Positions 33,691 through 42,583 of a stretch of DNA of 64,000 nucleotides are shown piece by piece. Origin of the DNA: Alloalcanivorax xenomutans (lineage in GTDB: Bacteria > Pseudomonadota > Gammaproteobacteria > Pseudomonadales > Alcanivoracaceae); assembly GCF_900217905.1 (NCBI RefSeq), contig NZ_OBMO01000005.1:1-64000 (forward strand), read 5' to 3'. Each line of letters begins with the position of its first letter. The first letter of the stretch is position 1. Under the pieces are notes generated by a model that was given only the letters and a program-made list of their open reading frames with translations, made no database searches and had not been told where the DNA came from. Both the position numbers and the translations under genes were made by a program.

Positions 33691-35529
33691 ATGCACGTTT
33701 TGTACTTTCACCAGCACTTCTCCACCCCCAAGGGTTCAACCGGCATTCGCTCCTATGAGATGGCACGACGGCTGATCAAGGCCGGTCATGAAGTTACCAT
33801 GGTTTGCGGCTCCTATGGTGGTGGCAATACCGGGCTAGAATCGTCATTCGCGCGCGGACGCCGCGAAGGTGTCGTCGATGGTATTAACATCATCGAGTTC
33901 AATCTGGCCTATTCCAATAGCGATGGCTTTCTTAAGCGCTCGTTGATGTTTCTGCTGTTTGCCCTGCGCAGTATCTGGGTGGCGATGACCGAGCAGTATG
34001 ACGTGGTTTTTGCCACTACCACGCCATTGACGGCGGGGATCCCGGGCATCTTTGCTCGCTGGCTGCGTGGTAAAGCCTTTGTCTTCGAAGTTCGGGATCT
34101 ATGGCCGGAGCTGCCTAAAGCCATGGGCGTGATCAAGAATCCAATCGTGCTATGGCTAATGTCCGTTCTGGAATGGTGTTCCTACCATTCCGCGCATCGT
34201 CTGATCGCGTTGGCGCCAGGAATGGCCGAAGGCATCATGAGTCGTGGCATCCCGGAGGATCGAATTGCGATGATCCCCAATGGGTGTGACTTCGATATCT
34301 TCGCGGATTCGGACAGCCCATGGCGGCCGGAAGGTGTTGGGGCGTCCGATTTTCTGGCTATTTTTACCGGAACACACGGTATGGCGAATGGCCTCGGTGC
34401 GGTTCTGGATGTCGCGGCAGAGCTGAAGTCGAGAGGGCGGGAGGATATCAAGCTGGCACTGGTCGGGGACGGCAAGCTTAAGCCGGAACTGATGGCTCGC
34501 GCAAAACAGGATGACTTGACCAATGTGACCTTTTACGATCCAGTGGATAAGAAACGGTTGGCGGGATTGATGTCAGGGGCGGATGTGGGACTTCAAGTTC
34601 TGGCCAATGTCCCTGCTTTCTATTTCGGTACATCCCCCAATAAGTTCTTCGACTATATCTCGGCCGGTCTGCCGGTTCTCAATAACTATCCTGGATGGCT
34701 GGCTGAATTGTTGAATGATTCCGGCGCCGGTGTGGCGGTGCCACCCGATGAGGTGGGTGCGTTCGCGGATGCTTTGATTGATCTCGCCGATCACCGGGAT
34801 AAGCTGCCGGCAATGTCGCAGGCCGCATCGGCTTTGGCCCATGAACGCTTTGATCGGAATATCTTGGGGGAACGTTTCGTCCAGTGGCTTGAGGAAACCT
34901 TCGTCACGAACCGGTCTCAGCCGGTTAAGCGTACATTTGACTTCTTGGCCTCCGCGGCGGGGCTACTTGTACTTTCCCCCGTGCTGTTGGTTCTTGCGAT
35001 CATGGTACGGTCGAAGCTCGGCTCTCCCATCCTGTTTACCCAGGAAAGGCCCGGCCTTGATGGCAAACCCTTCAAGATGATGAAGTTCCGAACCATGACG
35101 GATGAGCGGGACGAGAATGGCGATCTGCTGCCTGATGAGGCGCGTTTGACCAAGTTCGGCGCTTTCCTGCGTTCCACGAGTCTGGACGAGCTGCCCGAAC
35201 TGATTAATGTTCTTAAGGGTGATATGAGTCTGGTCGGGCCTCGTCCGCTTCTTATGGAGTACTTGCCGTTGTACTCCGAGCGCCAATATCGACGCCATGA
35301 GGTCCGCCCAGGCATTACCGGCTGGGCCCAGATCAATGGCCGGAATGCTTTGTCTTGGGATGAGAAGTTCGAGCTCGACGTTTGGTATGTCGAGAATCGG
35401 TCTTTGTGGCTGGATATCAAGATTCTGTTTCTCACCGTTCTGAAGGTGGTGAAGCGGGATGGGATTAGCCATGGAGGGGAGGCGACCATGCCGAAGTTTA
35501 CGGGTAGCGGCGACAAGGCCGGGAAATAG
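33691..35529 (+). CDS. fusion: GT4 glycosyltransferase + PglC-type initiating phosphoglycosyltransferase
   Basis: A 612-residue two-domain protein. Residues 1 to about 400 are a GT4 enzyme ('[34 protein letters not shown]', '[32 protein letters not shown]'). Residues about 411-612 are a monotopic phosphoglycosyltransferase: the re-entrant helix '[27 protein letters not shown]', the catalytic Asp-Glu pair at about 499-500 in '[26 protein letters not shown]', and '[29 protein letters not shown]'. The tail closely follows Campylobacter PglC, which transfers diNAc-bacillosamine-phosphate to undecaprenyl-phosphate. The fusion could do the first two steps of lipid-linked assembly. Confidence 0.93.
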   Translation: MHVLYFHQHFSTPKGSTGIRSYEMARRLIKAGHEVTMVCGSYGGGNTGLESSFARGRREGVVDGINIIEFNLAYSNSDGFLKRSLMFLLFALRSIWVAMTEQYDVVFATTTPLTAGIPGIFARWLRGKAFVFEVRDLWPELPKAMGVIKNPIVLWLMSVLEWCSYHSAHRLIALAPGMAEGIMSRGIPEDRIAMIPNGCDFDIFADSDSPWRPEGVGASDFLAIFTGTHGMANGLGAVLDVAAELKSRGREDIKLALVGDGKLKPELMARAKQDDLTNVTFYDPVDKKRLAGLMSGADVGLQVLANVPAFYFGTSPNKFFDYISAGLPVLNNYPGWLAELLNDSGAGVAVPPDEVGAFADALIDLADHRDKLPAMSQAASALAHERFDRNILGERFVQWLEETFVTNRSQPVKRTFDFLASAAGLLVLSPVLLVLAIMVRSKLGSPILFTQERPGLDGKPFKMMKFRTMTDERDENGDLLPDEARLTKFGAFLRSTSLDELPELINVLKGDMSLVGPRPLLMEYLPLYSERQYRRHEVRPGITGWAQINGRNALSWDEKFELDVWYVENRSLWLDIKILFLTVLKVVKRDGISHGGEATMPKFTGSGDKAGK

Positions 35530-35531
35530 CC

Positions 35532-36161
35532 ATGAGACGACTAGCGATCCTAGGTGCTAGCGGGCACGGTAAGGTGGTGGCTGATGCTGCCTTATGCGCC
35601 GGTTGGGACGAGGTGTGCTTCTTTGATGATGCCTGGTCAGAGCTTGAGCGTAATGATGAGTGGCCAGTGGTTGGGGACTTCGCTCGAATGTTGCGCCAAG
35701 AAGGTGCCGCCTTTGATGCCGCGGTTGTGGGTATCGGGCGTAATGAGGTTCGCCTTGCCAAGATAGCGGCTCTCAAGGATGCGGGTGTTCCGCTGACCAG
35801 CGTTATTCACCCTGCCTCCGTGGTGAGCCGTTACGCCTCTATTGGCGAGGGGAGCGTTATTTTTGGCGGAGCCATCATCAATGTCCGCGCCGGTCTTGGT
35901 GACGGCTGCATCATTAATACGGGCGCGACGGTGGATCACGATTGCCGCCTGGCTGAAGGTGTTCATATCAGCCCCGGAGCAAACCTTGCTGGCAATGTAA
36001 CGGTTGGAGAGGGCTCCTGGGTTGGTATCGGGGCCTGTGTTCGCCAGGGCGTTACCATTGGCCGGAATGTGATGGTAGGTGCCGGTGCGGCGGTGGTTTC
36101 CGATATTCCGGATGATGTGACTGTGGTGGGCGTGCCCGCCAAGGTTGTAGAGAGGAATTAA
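35532..36161 (+). CDS. pglD: NeuD/PglD-family sugar N/O-acetyltransferase
   Basis: A 209-residue enzyme with an N-terminal Rossmann-like nucleotide-sugar domain ('LAILGASGHGKVVADAALCAGWDEVCFFDDAW') and a C-terminal left-handed beta-helix. The catalytic His at 136 is in 'GATVDHDCRLAEGVHISPGANLAGNVTVG', as in PglD where it activates the 4-amino group. Expected reaction: acetyl-CoA-dependent N-acetylation of a UDP-4-amino-sugar. It sits two bases after the PglC fusion and one base before the aminotransferase, forming a PglC-PglD-PglE set. A paralogue lacking the His is at 46859. Confidence 0.92.
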   Translation: MRRLAILGASGHGKVVADAALCAGWDEVCFFDDAWSELERNDEWPVVGDFARMLRQEGAAFDAAVVGIGRNEVRLAKIAALKDAGVPLTSVIHPASVVSRYASIGEGSVIFGGAIINVRAGLGDGCIINTGATVDHDCRLAEGVHISPGANLAGNVTVGEGSWVGIGACVRQGVTIGRNVMVGAGAAVVSDIPDDVTVVGVPAKVVERN

Positions 36162-36162
36162 A

Positions 36163-37338
36163 ATGTTGAATGGACCTTTTCCCCCCTGGCCTTCCTTTAC
36201 CCAGGAGGAATCGGACGCGGTGCAACGCGTGCTGTTGTCCAACAAGGTGAACTACTGGACCGGGCAGGAATGCCGGGAATTCGAGAAAGAGTTCGCTGCC
36301 TTTGCCGGGACTGAATACGCTATCGCCGTGGCTAACGGCACCGTGGCGCTTGATCTGGCGTTGCAGGGGCTGGGCATTGGGCCTGGCGATGAAGTGGTGG
36401 TGACGCCACGTACTTTCCTGGCCTCCGCCACCACGGTGATCAACGCCGGGGCCACACCGGTATTTGCCGATGTGGATCCGGACACTCAGAGCATCACTGC
36501 TGAGACCGTTGCCAAGGTGGTAACACCACGCACCAAGGCCGTTATCTGTGTGCACCTGGCCGGCTGGCCCAGCGATATGGATGCCATGATGGCTTTGGCC
36601 GACGAGCACGGCTTCTATGTTATTGAAGACTGCGCCCAGGCCCATGGCGCTACTTGGAAAGGGCGTCCGGTAGGTGGTTTGGCCCATGTAGGCTGCTGGT
36701 CCTTCTGTCAGGACAAGATCATGACCACAGGCGGCGAGGGCGGCATGGTCACCGTCAATGACCGCGACCTTTGGTCCCGCATGTGGAGCTTCAAGGACCA
36801 TGGTAAGAGCTGGGAAGCGGTATATGAGCGCGACCACCCGCCGGGTTTCCGTTGGCTGCATGAGAGCGTGGGCACTAACTGGCGCATGATGGAAATGCAG
36901 GCTGCTATTGGGCGGATTCAGCTGAAACGTATGCCGGAGTGGACCCGCCAACGTCTGACCCATTCCCGGGCGATCTGGCAAACCGCTAGTGAGATCCCAG
37001 CCTTACGTGTGCCGGAGATTCCCACCGACGTAGGGCATGCCGGTTACAAATGCTATGTATTTGTGCAGCCGGAGAAACTGGCCCAGGGCTGGGACCGGGA
37101 CCGTATCATGAACGAGATCGTTGCTCGTGGCGTGCCTTGCTTCTCCGGCTCCTGCTCTGAAGTCTATCTGGAGAAGTGTTTCCAAGATCTCGATCTGGCG
37201 CCGAAAGAGCGTCTGCCGGTAGCCAAGGAACTGGGCGAAACCAGCCTGATGTTCCTGGTGCATCCCACCCTGGAGCAGGTACATATTGATAAGACTTGTG
37301 AGACGCTGCGCGCGGTGATGGCGGAAGCGTCGGTTTAG
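36163..37338 (+). CDS. pglE: DegT/DnrJ/EryC1/StrS-family sugar aminotransferase (PglE-like)
   Basis: A 391-residue PLP enzyme that aminates UDP-4-keto-6-deoxy sugars. Motifs are 'FAAFAGTEYAIAVANGTVALDLAL', 'VVTPRTFLASATTVINAGATPVFADVDPDTQSI', 'YVIEDCAQAHGATWKGRPVGGLAHVGCWSFCQDKIMTTGGEGGMVTVND' with the PLP lysine in QDK (about residue 187). Together with the PglF-like dehydratase at 48965 and PglD it would make UDP-2,4-diacetamido-2,4,6-trideoxyglucose. The last gene of this run before the ligase-like gene; about 180 bases follow with a REP-like hairpin. Confidence 0.92.
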   Translation: MLNGPFPPWPSFTQEESDAVQRVLLSNKVNYWTGQECREFEKEFAAFAGTEYAIAVANGTVALDLALQGLGIGPGDEVVVTPRTFLASATTVINAGATPVFADVDPDTQSITAETVAKVVTPRTKAVICVHLAGWPSDMDAMMALADEHGFYVIEDCAQAHGATWKGRPVGGLAHVGCWSFCQDKIMTTGGEGGMVTVNDRDLWSRMWSFKDHGKSWEAVYERDHPPGFRWLHESVGTNWRMMEMQAAIGRIQLKRMPEWTRQRLTHSRAIWQTASEIPALRVPEIPTDVGHAGYKCYVFVQPEKLAQGWDRDRIMNEIVARGVPCFSGSCSEVYLEKCFQDLDLAPKERLPVAKELGETSLMFLVHPTLEQVHIDKTCETLRAVMAEASV

Positions 37339-37356
37339 GGCTTGAACCCTGGGCAT

Positions 37357-37374
37357 CGCGGTCCACGGACCGCG
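37357..37374. repeat. REP-like hairpin, third stem class
   Basis: CGCGGTCC-AC-GGACCGCG is a perfect 8-bp stem in the gap after the aminotransferase. The same core, GCGGTCC-A-CGGACC after 'tgtaggag', occurs at 16460-16484, so it belongs to the REP family with another stem. Confidence 0.6.
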
Positions 37375-37515
37375 ACCGCTCTTTCGGCCGTTTCGTGAAC
37401 CTGTTCATGCGTTTGACAAGAACGACACTCCTTCCTTTCTGTCCAATCACCGACGGATTCATTCGCCAGGTCTGGTTTGATAAAGACCGGCCCTGATAAA
37501 GGAATACAGGTGATT

Positions 37516-38823
37516 ATGGCTTCCTCTTTCCCCCCCGCGTCTGGGCAGGATCGTTTTTTCTCCGTGCTTTCCTGCCTTCTGCTTTTCGCCTTCCTCTCCC
37601 TGTTGATGACCTTCCGCTACAGCTATGCCGTGGTGCCTTTACTGGCTGGAGGCGTGGCCTTGAGCGGGCTGTTGTTTGTGTGGCTTCAGCCGGGGCATTC
37701 GTTGCGGCTGGGCCGGGGAGATGTTCTTTGCCTGGCTGTTCTTCTTCTCTTCTCTCTGCTTTGGCTGGCGGATGTGGGCCGAACGGGCAAGTGGCCGGTA
37801 GGTGAAGGTAACCAGGGTATTCTGCTGCCATTGTGGCCTATGCTGGCGGCCCTGGTGCTAATGGCCTGGCGGGCGTTTCCGCCGAAGGCTGGGTTTTGGT
37901 GGGCCGGGGTGGCGTTGGGGGCGTTGCTGGCCGGGGGCATCGCTTCCTATGAGCATTGGGTGCTGGGGCGCGGGCGGCCGGATAATGGCATGAACGCCAT
38001 TCCCTTCGGCAACGTATCGTTGTTGTTGGCAACGCTATCGCTGGTGGGGCTGCTGGCGCGACTGGGGATGCGCCCTGTGAAGGGGGAGTGGTGGTTGCGT
38101 GGCTTCTACGCGCTGGCAGTTGGTGCCGGTTTGCTCGCCGCCGTACTGTCCGGTACCCGAGGCAGTTGGATTGTTTTCCCGGCTCTGGTTTTGCTGGTGT
38201 TTGGTGTGTTCTGGCGACAGTTACATCGTGGCGGCATGGTGGCCTTGGCGCTCTTGGTCGCGGTGGTGGTCCTGAGTGCGTCCTTCATGCCCAGGGCAGG
38301 AGTGACCCAGCGTGTGGCCCAGGCGGTGGAGAATCTGGAGGAATATACCGAAGGCGATACTTATTCCTCCCTGGGGGTTCGTCTGGAAATGTGGCGGGCC
38401 GGTGCCCGCTTGTTCCGCGAGAAGCCCATTCTTGGTTGGGGGGAAGGGCGGTTGGAGGAGCGCCGTGACCAATGGGTGGCTGAGGGGCTTTACGATAAGG
38501 GCATCAGCCGTTACGACCAACTCCATAACGACCTGATCGATACCGCCGCCCGCCGTGGCTTGGTGGGGCTGATTTCGTTATTGCTGCTTTACGGTGTGCC
38601 GCTCGTGCTGTTCGCTACACACTTGCGACGGCGTAAGGATGTTCAGGGACAGGCGCTGGCCTTGTCCGGGGTAATCGTGGTGGTGGCGTTCATCGGTTTC
38701 GGGCTGACCCAGTCTCTGTTGCGGGATGTGCGCGGGCTGTCCGGCTTTCTCGGGATGCTGACGGCGTGCTGGTGTTTGTTGAAGGCGACGCCGGAGGGTG
38801 CGAGAGAAACGGCGCAAAGCTGA
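37516..38823 (+). CDS. O-antigen ligase / polymerase-like membrane protein (Wzy_C)
   Basis: A 435-residue protein with about 11-12 membrane segments. The family motif is 'GTRGSWIVFPALVLLVF' and a periplasmic loop 'RLEMWRAGARLFREKPILGWGEGRL...YDQLHNDLIDTAARRGLVGLISLLLLYGVPL', in which HND carries the conserved His of WaaL/PglL/Wzy-type enzymes. ATG 37516 is chosen (AGGTG 3-7 bases upstream); a TTG at 37477 is less likely. It could ligate the glycan to lipid A core, act as an O-oligosaccharyltransferase (PglL) or polymerise a second glycan. Its GC-rich sequence contrasts with wzy at 26728. Confidence 0.85.
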   Translation: MASSFPPASGQDRFFSVLSCLLLFAFLSLLMTFRYSYAVVPLLAGGVALSGLLFVWLQPGHSLRLGRGDVLCLAVLLLFSLLWLADVGRTGKWPVGEGNQGILLPLWPMLAALVLMAWRAFPPKAGFWWAGVALGALLAGGIASYEHWVLGRGRPDNGMNAIPFGNVSLLLATLSLVGLLARLGMRPVKGEWWLRGFYALAVGAGLLAAVLSGTRGSWIVFPALVLLVFGVFWRQLHRGGMVALALLVAVVVLSASFMPRAGVTQRVAQAVENLEEYTEGDTYSSLGVRLEMWRAGARLFREKPILGWGEGRLEERRDQWVAEGLYDKGISRYDQLHNDLIDTAARRGLVGLISLLLLYGVPLVLFATHLRRRKDVQGQALALSGVIVVVAFIGFGLTQSLLRDVRGLSGFLGMLTACWCLLKATPEGARETAQS

Positions 38824-38833
38824 TTTCTGAGCG

Positions 38834-39028
38834 GCTGTGGGAAGATTGCCGGGCGGCGCTCCGCCTGCAAGCGAATTGCCAACGGCAGGGAAAATAATTC
38901 GCTGCCAAGCGGAGCGCCGCCCGGGCATCTCCCACAGCGGCTTCGTGGCATAATCTGTGGGAGCCAGCTTGCTGGCGAATACTGCCTTCGGTGTTGGGCA
39001 TTCGCTTGCAGGCAAGCTCCCACAGCGG
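38834..39028. repeat. REP cluster closing the EPS operon
   Basis: Four units: one with the inverted GGGCGGCGCTCCG insert (38834-38876), one with CGGAGCGCCGCCCGG (38897-38944), one GCCAGC/GCTGGC-like (38956-38980) and one inverted GCTTGC/GCAAGC (39001-39028). They lie between the plus-strand EPS genes and the convergent TRAP operon. Confidence 0.85.
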
Positions 39029-39042
39029 TATGAACGACGCGG

Positions 39043-40365
39043 TCAGAACTTCGCCTGCCCGGGCAGCCACAGGACCAGTTGCGGGAACAGGGAAATCAGC
39101 ACCACCACCACCAGCATCACCGCCACGAAGGGCAGGGCGCCGCGCAGGATGTGGCCCCATTGCATGCCCGGCGGCGCCACGCCTTTGAAATAGAACAGGC
39201 TGCCGCCCACCGGCGGCGTCAGGAAGGCGGTTTGCAGCATCACCGCCACGCAGGTGATCACCCACAGCGGATCCAGATCGTACTGCCGGATCAGCGGCAG
39301 GAAGATCGGGAACAGGATCAGCACGATGGCGATCCAGTCTATGAAGGCGCCGAGGACGAACGTCAGCACCATGATCACCAGGTAGACGCCCCATTTGTTC
39401 AGGTTCAGATGGCTGACGAAATCGACGATGATCTGGTCGCCGTCCATGCTGTGGAACAGGGCGGTGAAGCACACCGCGCCGACAATGGTGACCATCGCCA
39501 TGGCGGTGATCTTGGCGGTTTCCTGCACCGATTCCTTGAGCATGGTGAGGCTGAAGCGGCCGTAGGCCACGGTCATCAGCAGGGCGACGAAGGCGCCGAC
39601 GCCGGAGGCTTCGGTGGGGGTGGCCCAGCCGGAGAAGATCGATCCGAGCACCGCCGCCACCAGAATCACCGGCGGCACCAGATTGACCAGCGCGCCGCTG
39701 ATGCGTTTGCCAACCGGCATGGCGGCGGCTTCTTCCGGGCTGAGCGCGGGGCCCCGTTCCGGGTAGCGCCAGCACAGCCCCAGCACGTACAGCACGTAGC
39801 ACAGCGACAACAGCAGGCCCGGCACGATGGCGGCCAGGAACAGCTTGCCCACCGACAGCTCCGCTTCATTGCCCATGACGATCAGCATGATGCTGGGCGG
39901 GATCAGTACGCCGAGGGTGCCGCCGGCGGTGATCACCCCGGCGGAGATTTCCTTGCGGTAGCCGTATTTTTCCAGCACCGGGGCGGCCAGCAGCCCCATG
40001 GTGACCACCGAGGCGCCGACGATGCCGGTGGTGGCGGCGAAGATGGTGGAGACCACGATCACCGCCACCGCCAGGCCGCCGCGCACCGGGCCCAGCAGGT
40101 AGCGCAGCGATTCGAACAGGCCTTCCGCCACCGCCGATCGCGACAGGAAGTTGGCCATCAACGTGAACAGCGGGATCGCCACCAGGGTGTAGTTGTTCAT
40201 GGTGGAGAACACGGCGCTGACAAAAATGTCGATGATGCCGGTGCCCCAGCTGGTGAGACCGAACAGCATGGCGATACCGCCGAACACGAAGGCGATCGGG
40301 TGTCCGGTGGCGATGCCCAGCAGCAGTGCGGCGAACATGCCGGCGATGATCCAGACTTCATTCAT
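39043..40365 (-). CDS. dctM: TRAP transporter large permease DctM
   Basis: A 440-residue integral membrane protein of the TRAP DctM family with about 12 helices ('VWIIAGMFAALLLGIATGHPIAFVFGGIAMLFGL' at the start; 'GGTLGVLIPPSIMLIVMG' is the diagnostic motif). It uses a sodium gradient to import an organic acid delivered by DctP. It overlaps the small permease by 8 bases and is the last gene of the minus-strand dctP-dctQ-dctM operon. Confidence 0.95.
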   Translation of the reverse strand: MNEVWIIAGMFAALLLGIATGHPIAFVFGGIAMLFGLTSWGTGIIDIFVSAVFSTMNNYTLVAIPLFTLMANFLSRSAVAEGLFESLRYLLGPVRGGLAVAVIVVSTIFAATTGIVGASVVTMGLLAAPVLEKYGYRKEISAGVITAGGTLGVLIPPSIMLIVMGNEAELSVGKLFLAAIVPGLLLSLCYVLYVLGLCWRYPERGPALSPEEAAAMPVGKRISGALVNLVPPVILVAAVLGSIFSGWATPTEASGVGAFVALLMTVAYGRFSLTMLKESVQETAKITAMAMVTIVGAVCFTALFHSMDGDQIIVDFVSHLNLNKWGVYLVIMVLTFVLGAFIDWIAIVLILFPIFLPLIRQYDLDPLWVITCVAVMLQTAFLTPPVGGSLFYFKGVAPPGMQWGHILRGALPFVAVMLVVVVLISLFPQLVLWLPGQAKF

Positions 40366-40894
40366 GTTGCGCCTCCGGCTGGTCGCCGCCTTCGATCAGT
40401 ACCAGAAGGTGTTTGAGGGTTTCCGAGAGGCCTTGCAGCGCCAGCAGGGCGAAGCAGACCGGAATCACCGCCTTGAACGGATACAGCGGCGGCGCGAAGG
40501 CGGTGTTGCTGGTTTCGCCCATGGACCAGGAATACTCGGTGAAGGCGATGCCGTGGACCGCCACGGTGATCACGAACGGGAAGAACAGCACCAGGTAGCT
40601 GACGATGCTGAGCAGCGCCTGCGCGCGCGGGCCCAGGTGCTCGTAGAGCAGGTCCACGGAGACGATGCTGCGATGCAACAGGGCATAGGCGGCCACGATC
40701 ATGAAGTGGAAGCCGAACAGCATGGTGATGGTCTCGAAGGCCCAGATGCCGGGGGCGTTGAAGACCCGGCGGCTGACCACTTCGAACACGGTGACCAGCA
40801 TCATCGCCAGCACCGACCAGGCGCCGATGCGGCCAACCCAGTCGCTGATGCCGTCGAGAATACGGATAAGGTGGCGTATGGCCTGCATGATCAA
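40358..40894 (-). CDS. dctQ: TRAP transporter small permease DctQ
   Basis: A 178-residue protein with four membrane segments ('IGAWSVLAMMLVTVFEVVSRRVFNAPGIWAFE' is the DctQ signature region). It forms the transmembrane unit with DctM. It overlaps dctP and dctM by a few bases each, so the three are coupled. Confidence 0.93.
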   Translation of the reverse strand: MIMQAIRHLIRILDGISDWVGRIGAWSVLAMMLVTVFEVVSRRVFNAPGIWAFETITMLFGFHFMIVAAYALLHRSIVSVDLLYEHLGPRAQALLSIVSYLVLFFPFVITVAVHGIAFTEYSWSMGETSNTAFAPPLYPFKAVIPVCFALLALQGLSETLKHLLVLIEGGDQPEAQHE

Positions 40895-42027
40895 TCCAGC
40901 CGGTAGCCGTTGAGTTCATTGGTGCCGAAGCTCCAGGGGCCCTGCATGCGGCGGTAGGGCGCGTAGGCTTTGAGGTAGGCTTGCTGGCTTTCCAGCACTT
41001 CCTGGAAGTCCGGGTTCTTGGCGGCGATGTCGCGTACCGCCTTGTTGACGATGCCTTCGATGGTTTTCAGATCCTGGTCGGGCATTTGGTTGACCTCGAT
41101 GCCGTACTCGTCCTCGAAGCGGTGCGCGGCGACACCGTCCACATAGTTGCGGACGGCGGTGGAGCGGGCCATGATCGCTTCGCTGGCGGTGGCGACGATG
41201 TGTTGCAGGTCCTCGGGCAGTTCGTTCCAGGCATCCTTGTTGATGGCGATACCATAGACCGCCGCGCTCTGGTGCCAGCCCGGGGTGGACCAGTATTTGG
41301 TGACGTCCTGCAGGTGCAGGATTTCGTCGGAATCCGGGCCGCCCACTTCGCCGGCGTCCACCACGCCCCGTTGCAAGGCTTCATAAACGTCATAGACGCC
41401 GATGGATACCGGCGAGGCGCCGAGCTCGGTCATTACCCGGGTCTGGATCAGGCCGGCGATGCGCACCTTGAGTCCTTTGTAATCTTCCAGGCCGCGGATC
41501 GGCACGTTGGAGCGGATGCCGGATTCGGTGCTCAGAGTGGTGATCGGGAAGTAGACGGTGTTGAATTTGCCGTAGATGCGGTTGTATTGCTCCAGGCCGC
41601 CGGCGGCGTAGATCCACTGAAAGAAATCGTAGCCGCTGAAGCCCATTACGTGGGAGCCAAGCAGATCGAAGGCGGTGTTCTTGCCGGACCAGTAGTTGGG
41701 CCAGTCGCCGCCGGCCTGGACGGTGCCCTTGCTGACGGTGTCGAGTACCTGGGTCGGGCTCACCAATTGGCCCTGGGAATAGCGTTTGATTTTCAGGCGG
41801 CCGTTGCTGAGCTGGTCCACCAGGTCAACGAATTCCTGCTCGTATTCGCCGGAGCGGGAGGTGTCGCTCCAGGTGCTGACCATTTTCCAGGTGAAGGTTT
41901 CTTGGGACGTTTCAGCGCTTTTTCCGGTGTTGGTATCGGCGGCATCACCGGCTTCGCTGGAGCAGCCGGCCAGGGTGAACAGGGTGAGTGCGGTGATGCC
42001 GATCAGCATCGTTTTGATGGGATTCAT
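40891..42027 (-). CDS. dctP: TRAP transporter substrate-binding protein DctP (putative lipoprotein)
   Basis: A 378-residue periplasmic binding protein. After ATG at 42027 (AGGAG 7 bases upstream) a signal 'KTMLIGITALTLFTLAGC' ends in a lipobox, so it may be lipid-anchored (Cys about residue 22). The DctP fold follows: 'FTWKMVSTWSDTS', 'KRYSQGQLVSPTQVLDTVSKGTVQAGGDWPNYW', 'GLKVRIAGLIQTRVMTELGASPVSIGVYDVYEALQRGVVDAGEVGGPDSD'. The Arg in 'KVRIAG' is the usual carboxylate-binding residue. This subgroup resembles DctP-type proteins for 2-oxo or aromatic acids; the ligand is not certain. Confidence 0.92.
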   Translation of the reverse strand: MNPIKTMLIGITALTLFTLAGCSSEAGDAADTNTGKSAETSQETFTWKMVSTWSDTSRSGEYEQEFVDLVDQLSNGRLKIKRYSQGQLVSPTQVLDTVSKGTVQAGGDWPNYWSGKNTAFDLLGSHVMGFSGYDFFQWIYAAGGLEQYNRIYGKFNTVYFPITTLSTESGIRSNVPIRGLEDYKGLKVRIAGLIQTRVMTELGASPVSIGVYDVYEALQRGVVDAGEVGGPDSDEILHLQDVTKYWSTPGWHQSAAVYGIAINKDAWNELPEDLQHIVATASEAIMARSTAVRNYVDGVAAHRFEDEYGIEVNQMPDQDLKTIEGIVNKAVRDIAAKNPDFQEVLESQQAYLKAYAPYRRMQGPWSFGTNELNGYRLD

Positions 42028-42066
42028 GGAACGCTCCTGGATTTGTTTTAGGAATGGCGTTGGTTG

Positions 42067-42138
42067 ATTCGCTTGCAGGCAAGCTCCCACAGCGGCTCCG
42101 TGGTTAAGGCTTCTGTGGGAGCCTGCCTGCAGGCGAAT
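42067..42138. repeat. REP pair
   Basis: An inverted GCTTGC/GCAAGC unit and a direct GCCTGC/GCAGGC unit. The last unit's GCGAAT runs into the stop codon (TAA on the minus strand, 42138-42140) of the DUF35 gene. Confidence 0.85.
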
Positions 42139-42557
42139 TATTGCTTCGGCACCCACCGCAAAAAGCAGACACCACTATCCTCGTCGTGCTGAAAGTGCGC
42201 TTTCACACGCACGCCGCATTGAATCTTCTCCACGTCTACGCCGAAGGCGTTGCCGAGCAGTCTTAAGCCGTTTTCCAGTTCGGCGACGACGATGGCGTAG
42301 GGCAGATGTTCCTTGAACCAGGGGTGGGGCGCGCGGTACACCACGGAATAGGTATAAACCACCGCCTGATCGGGCATGACCGGCCAGTGGAAACGATCGC
42401 CGTGGCACTGTTTGCACAGGTCCCGGGGCGGCCATTGCAACTGACCGCAGGCGTCGCATTGCTGTACCCGCAGTTGCTGGTCTTTCAGGCCCTGGAAGTG
42501 AGCCTGATAGAGCGGGTCCTCGATGTCGGGCAGGGGGCGTTGAACGGGGTTACCCAT
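42138..42557 (-). CDS. Zn-ribbon OB-fold protein (DUF35 family)
   Basis: A 139-residue partner protein with an N-terminal rubredoxin-like zinc ribbon ('VQQCDACGQLQWPPRDLCKQCHG', four Cys) and an OB-fold ('VVYTYSVVYRAPHPWFKEHLPYAIVVAELENGLRLLGN'). DUF35 proteins bind thiolase-like enzymes such as Ltp2 and stimulate retro-aldol or thiolytic steps. ATG 42557 has GAGG 5 bases upstream. It lies directly downstream of such a thiolase-like gene, supporting the pairing. Confidence 0.93.
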   Translation of the reverse strand: MGNPVQRPLPDIEDPLYQAHFQGLKDQQLRVQQCDACGQLQWPPRDLCKQCHGDRFHWPVMPDQAVVYTYSVVYRAPHPWFKEHLPYAIVVAELENGLRLLGNAFGVDVEKIQCGVRVKAHFQHDEDSGVCFLRWVPKQ

Positions 42558-42583
42558 GGTGTCCTCGCTGGGTCCTGTGACCA

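Noticed and set aside
37357-37374. Intrinsic terminator after the aminotransferase gene
   Set aside because: Perfect stem but no T-run, and the sequence matches a REP stem class, so I list it as a repeat.
38690-39802. Long minus-strand open frame overlapping the EPS ligase-like gene and dctM
   Set aside because: It reads through REP palindromes and overlaps the clearly coding DctM in another frame; the translation is Arg/Gly-rich shadow sequence.
39079-40416. 445-codon plus-strand frame opposite dctM
   Set aside because: His/Gln/Glu repeats typical of an antisense translation of a hydrophobic membrane protein.
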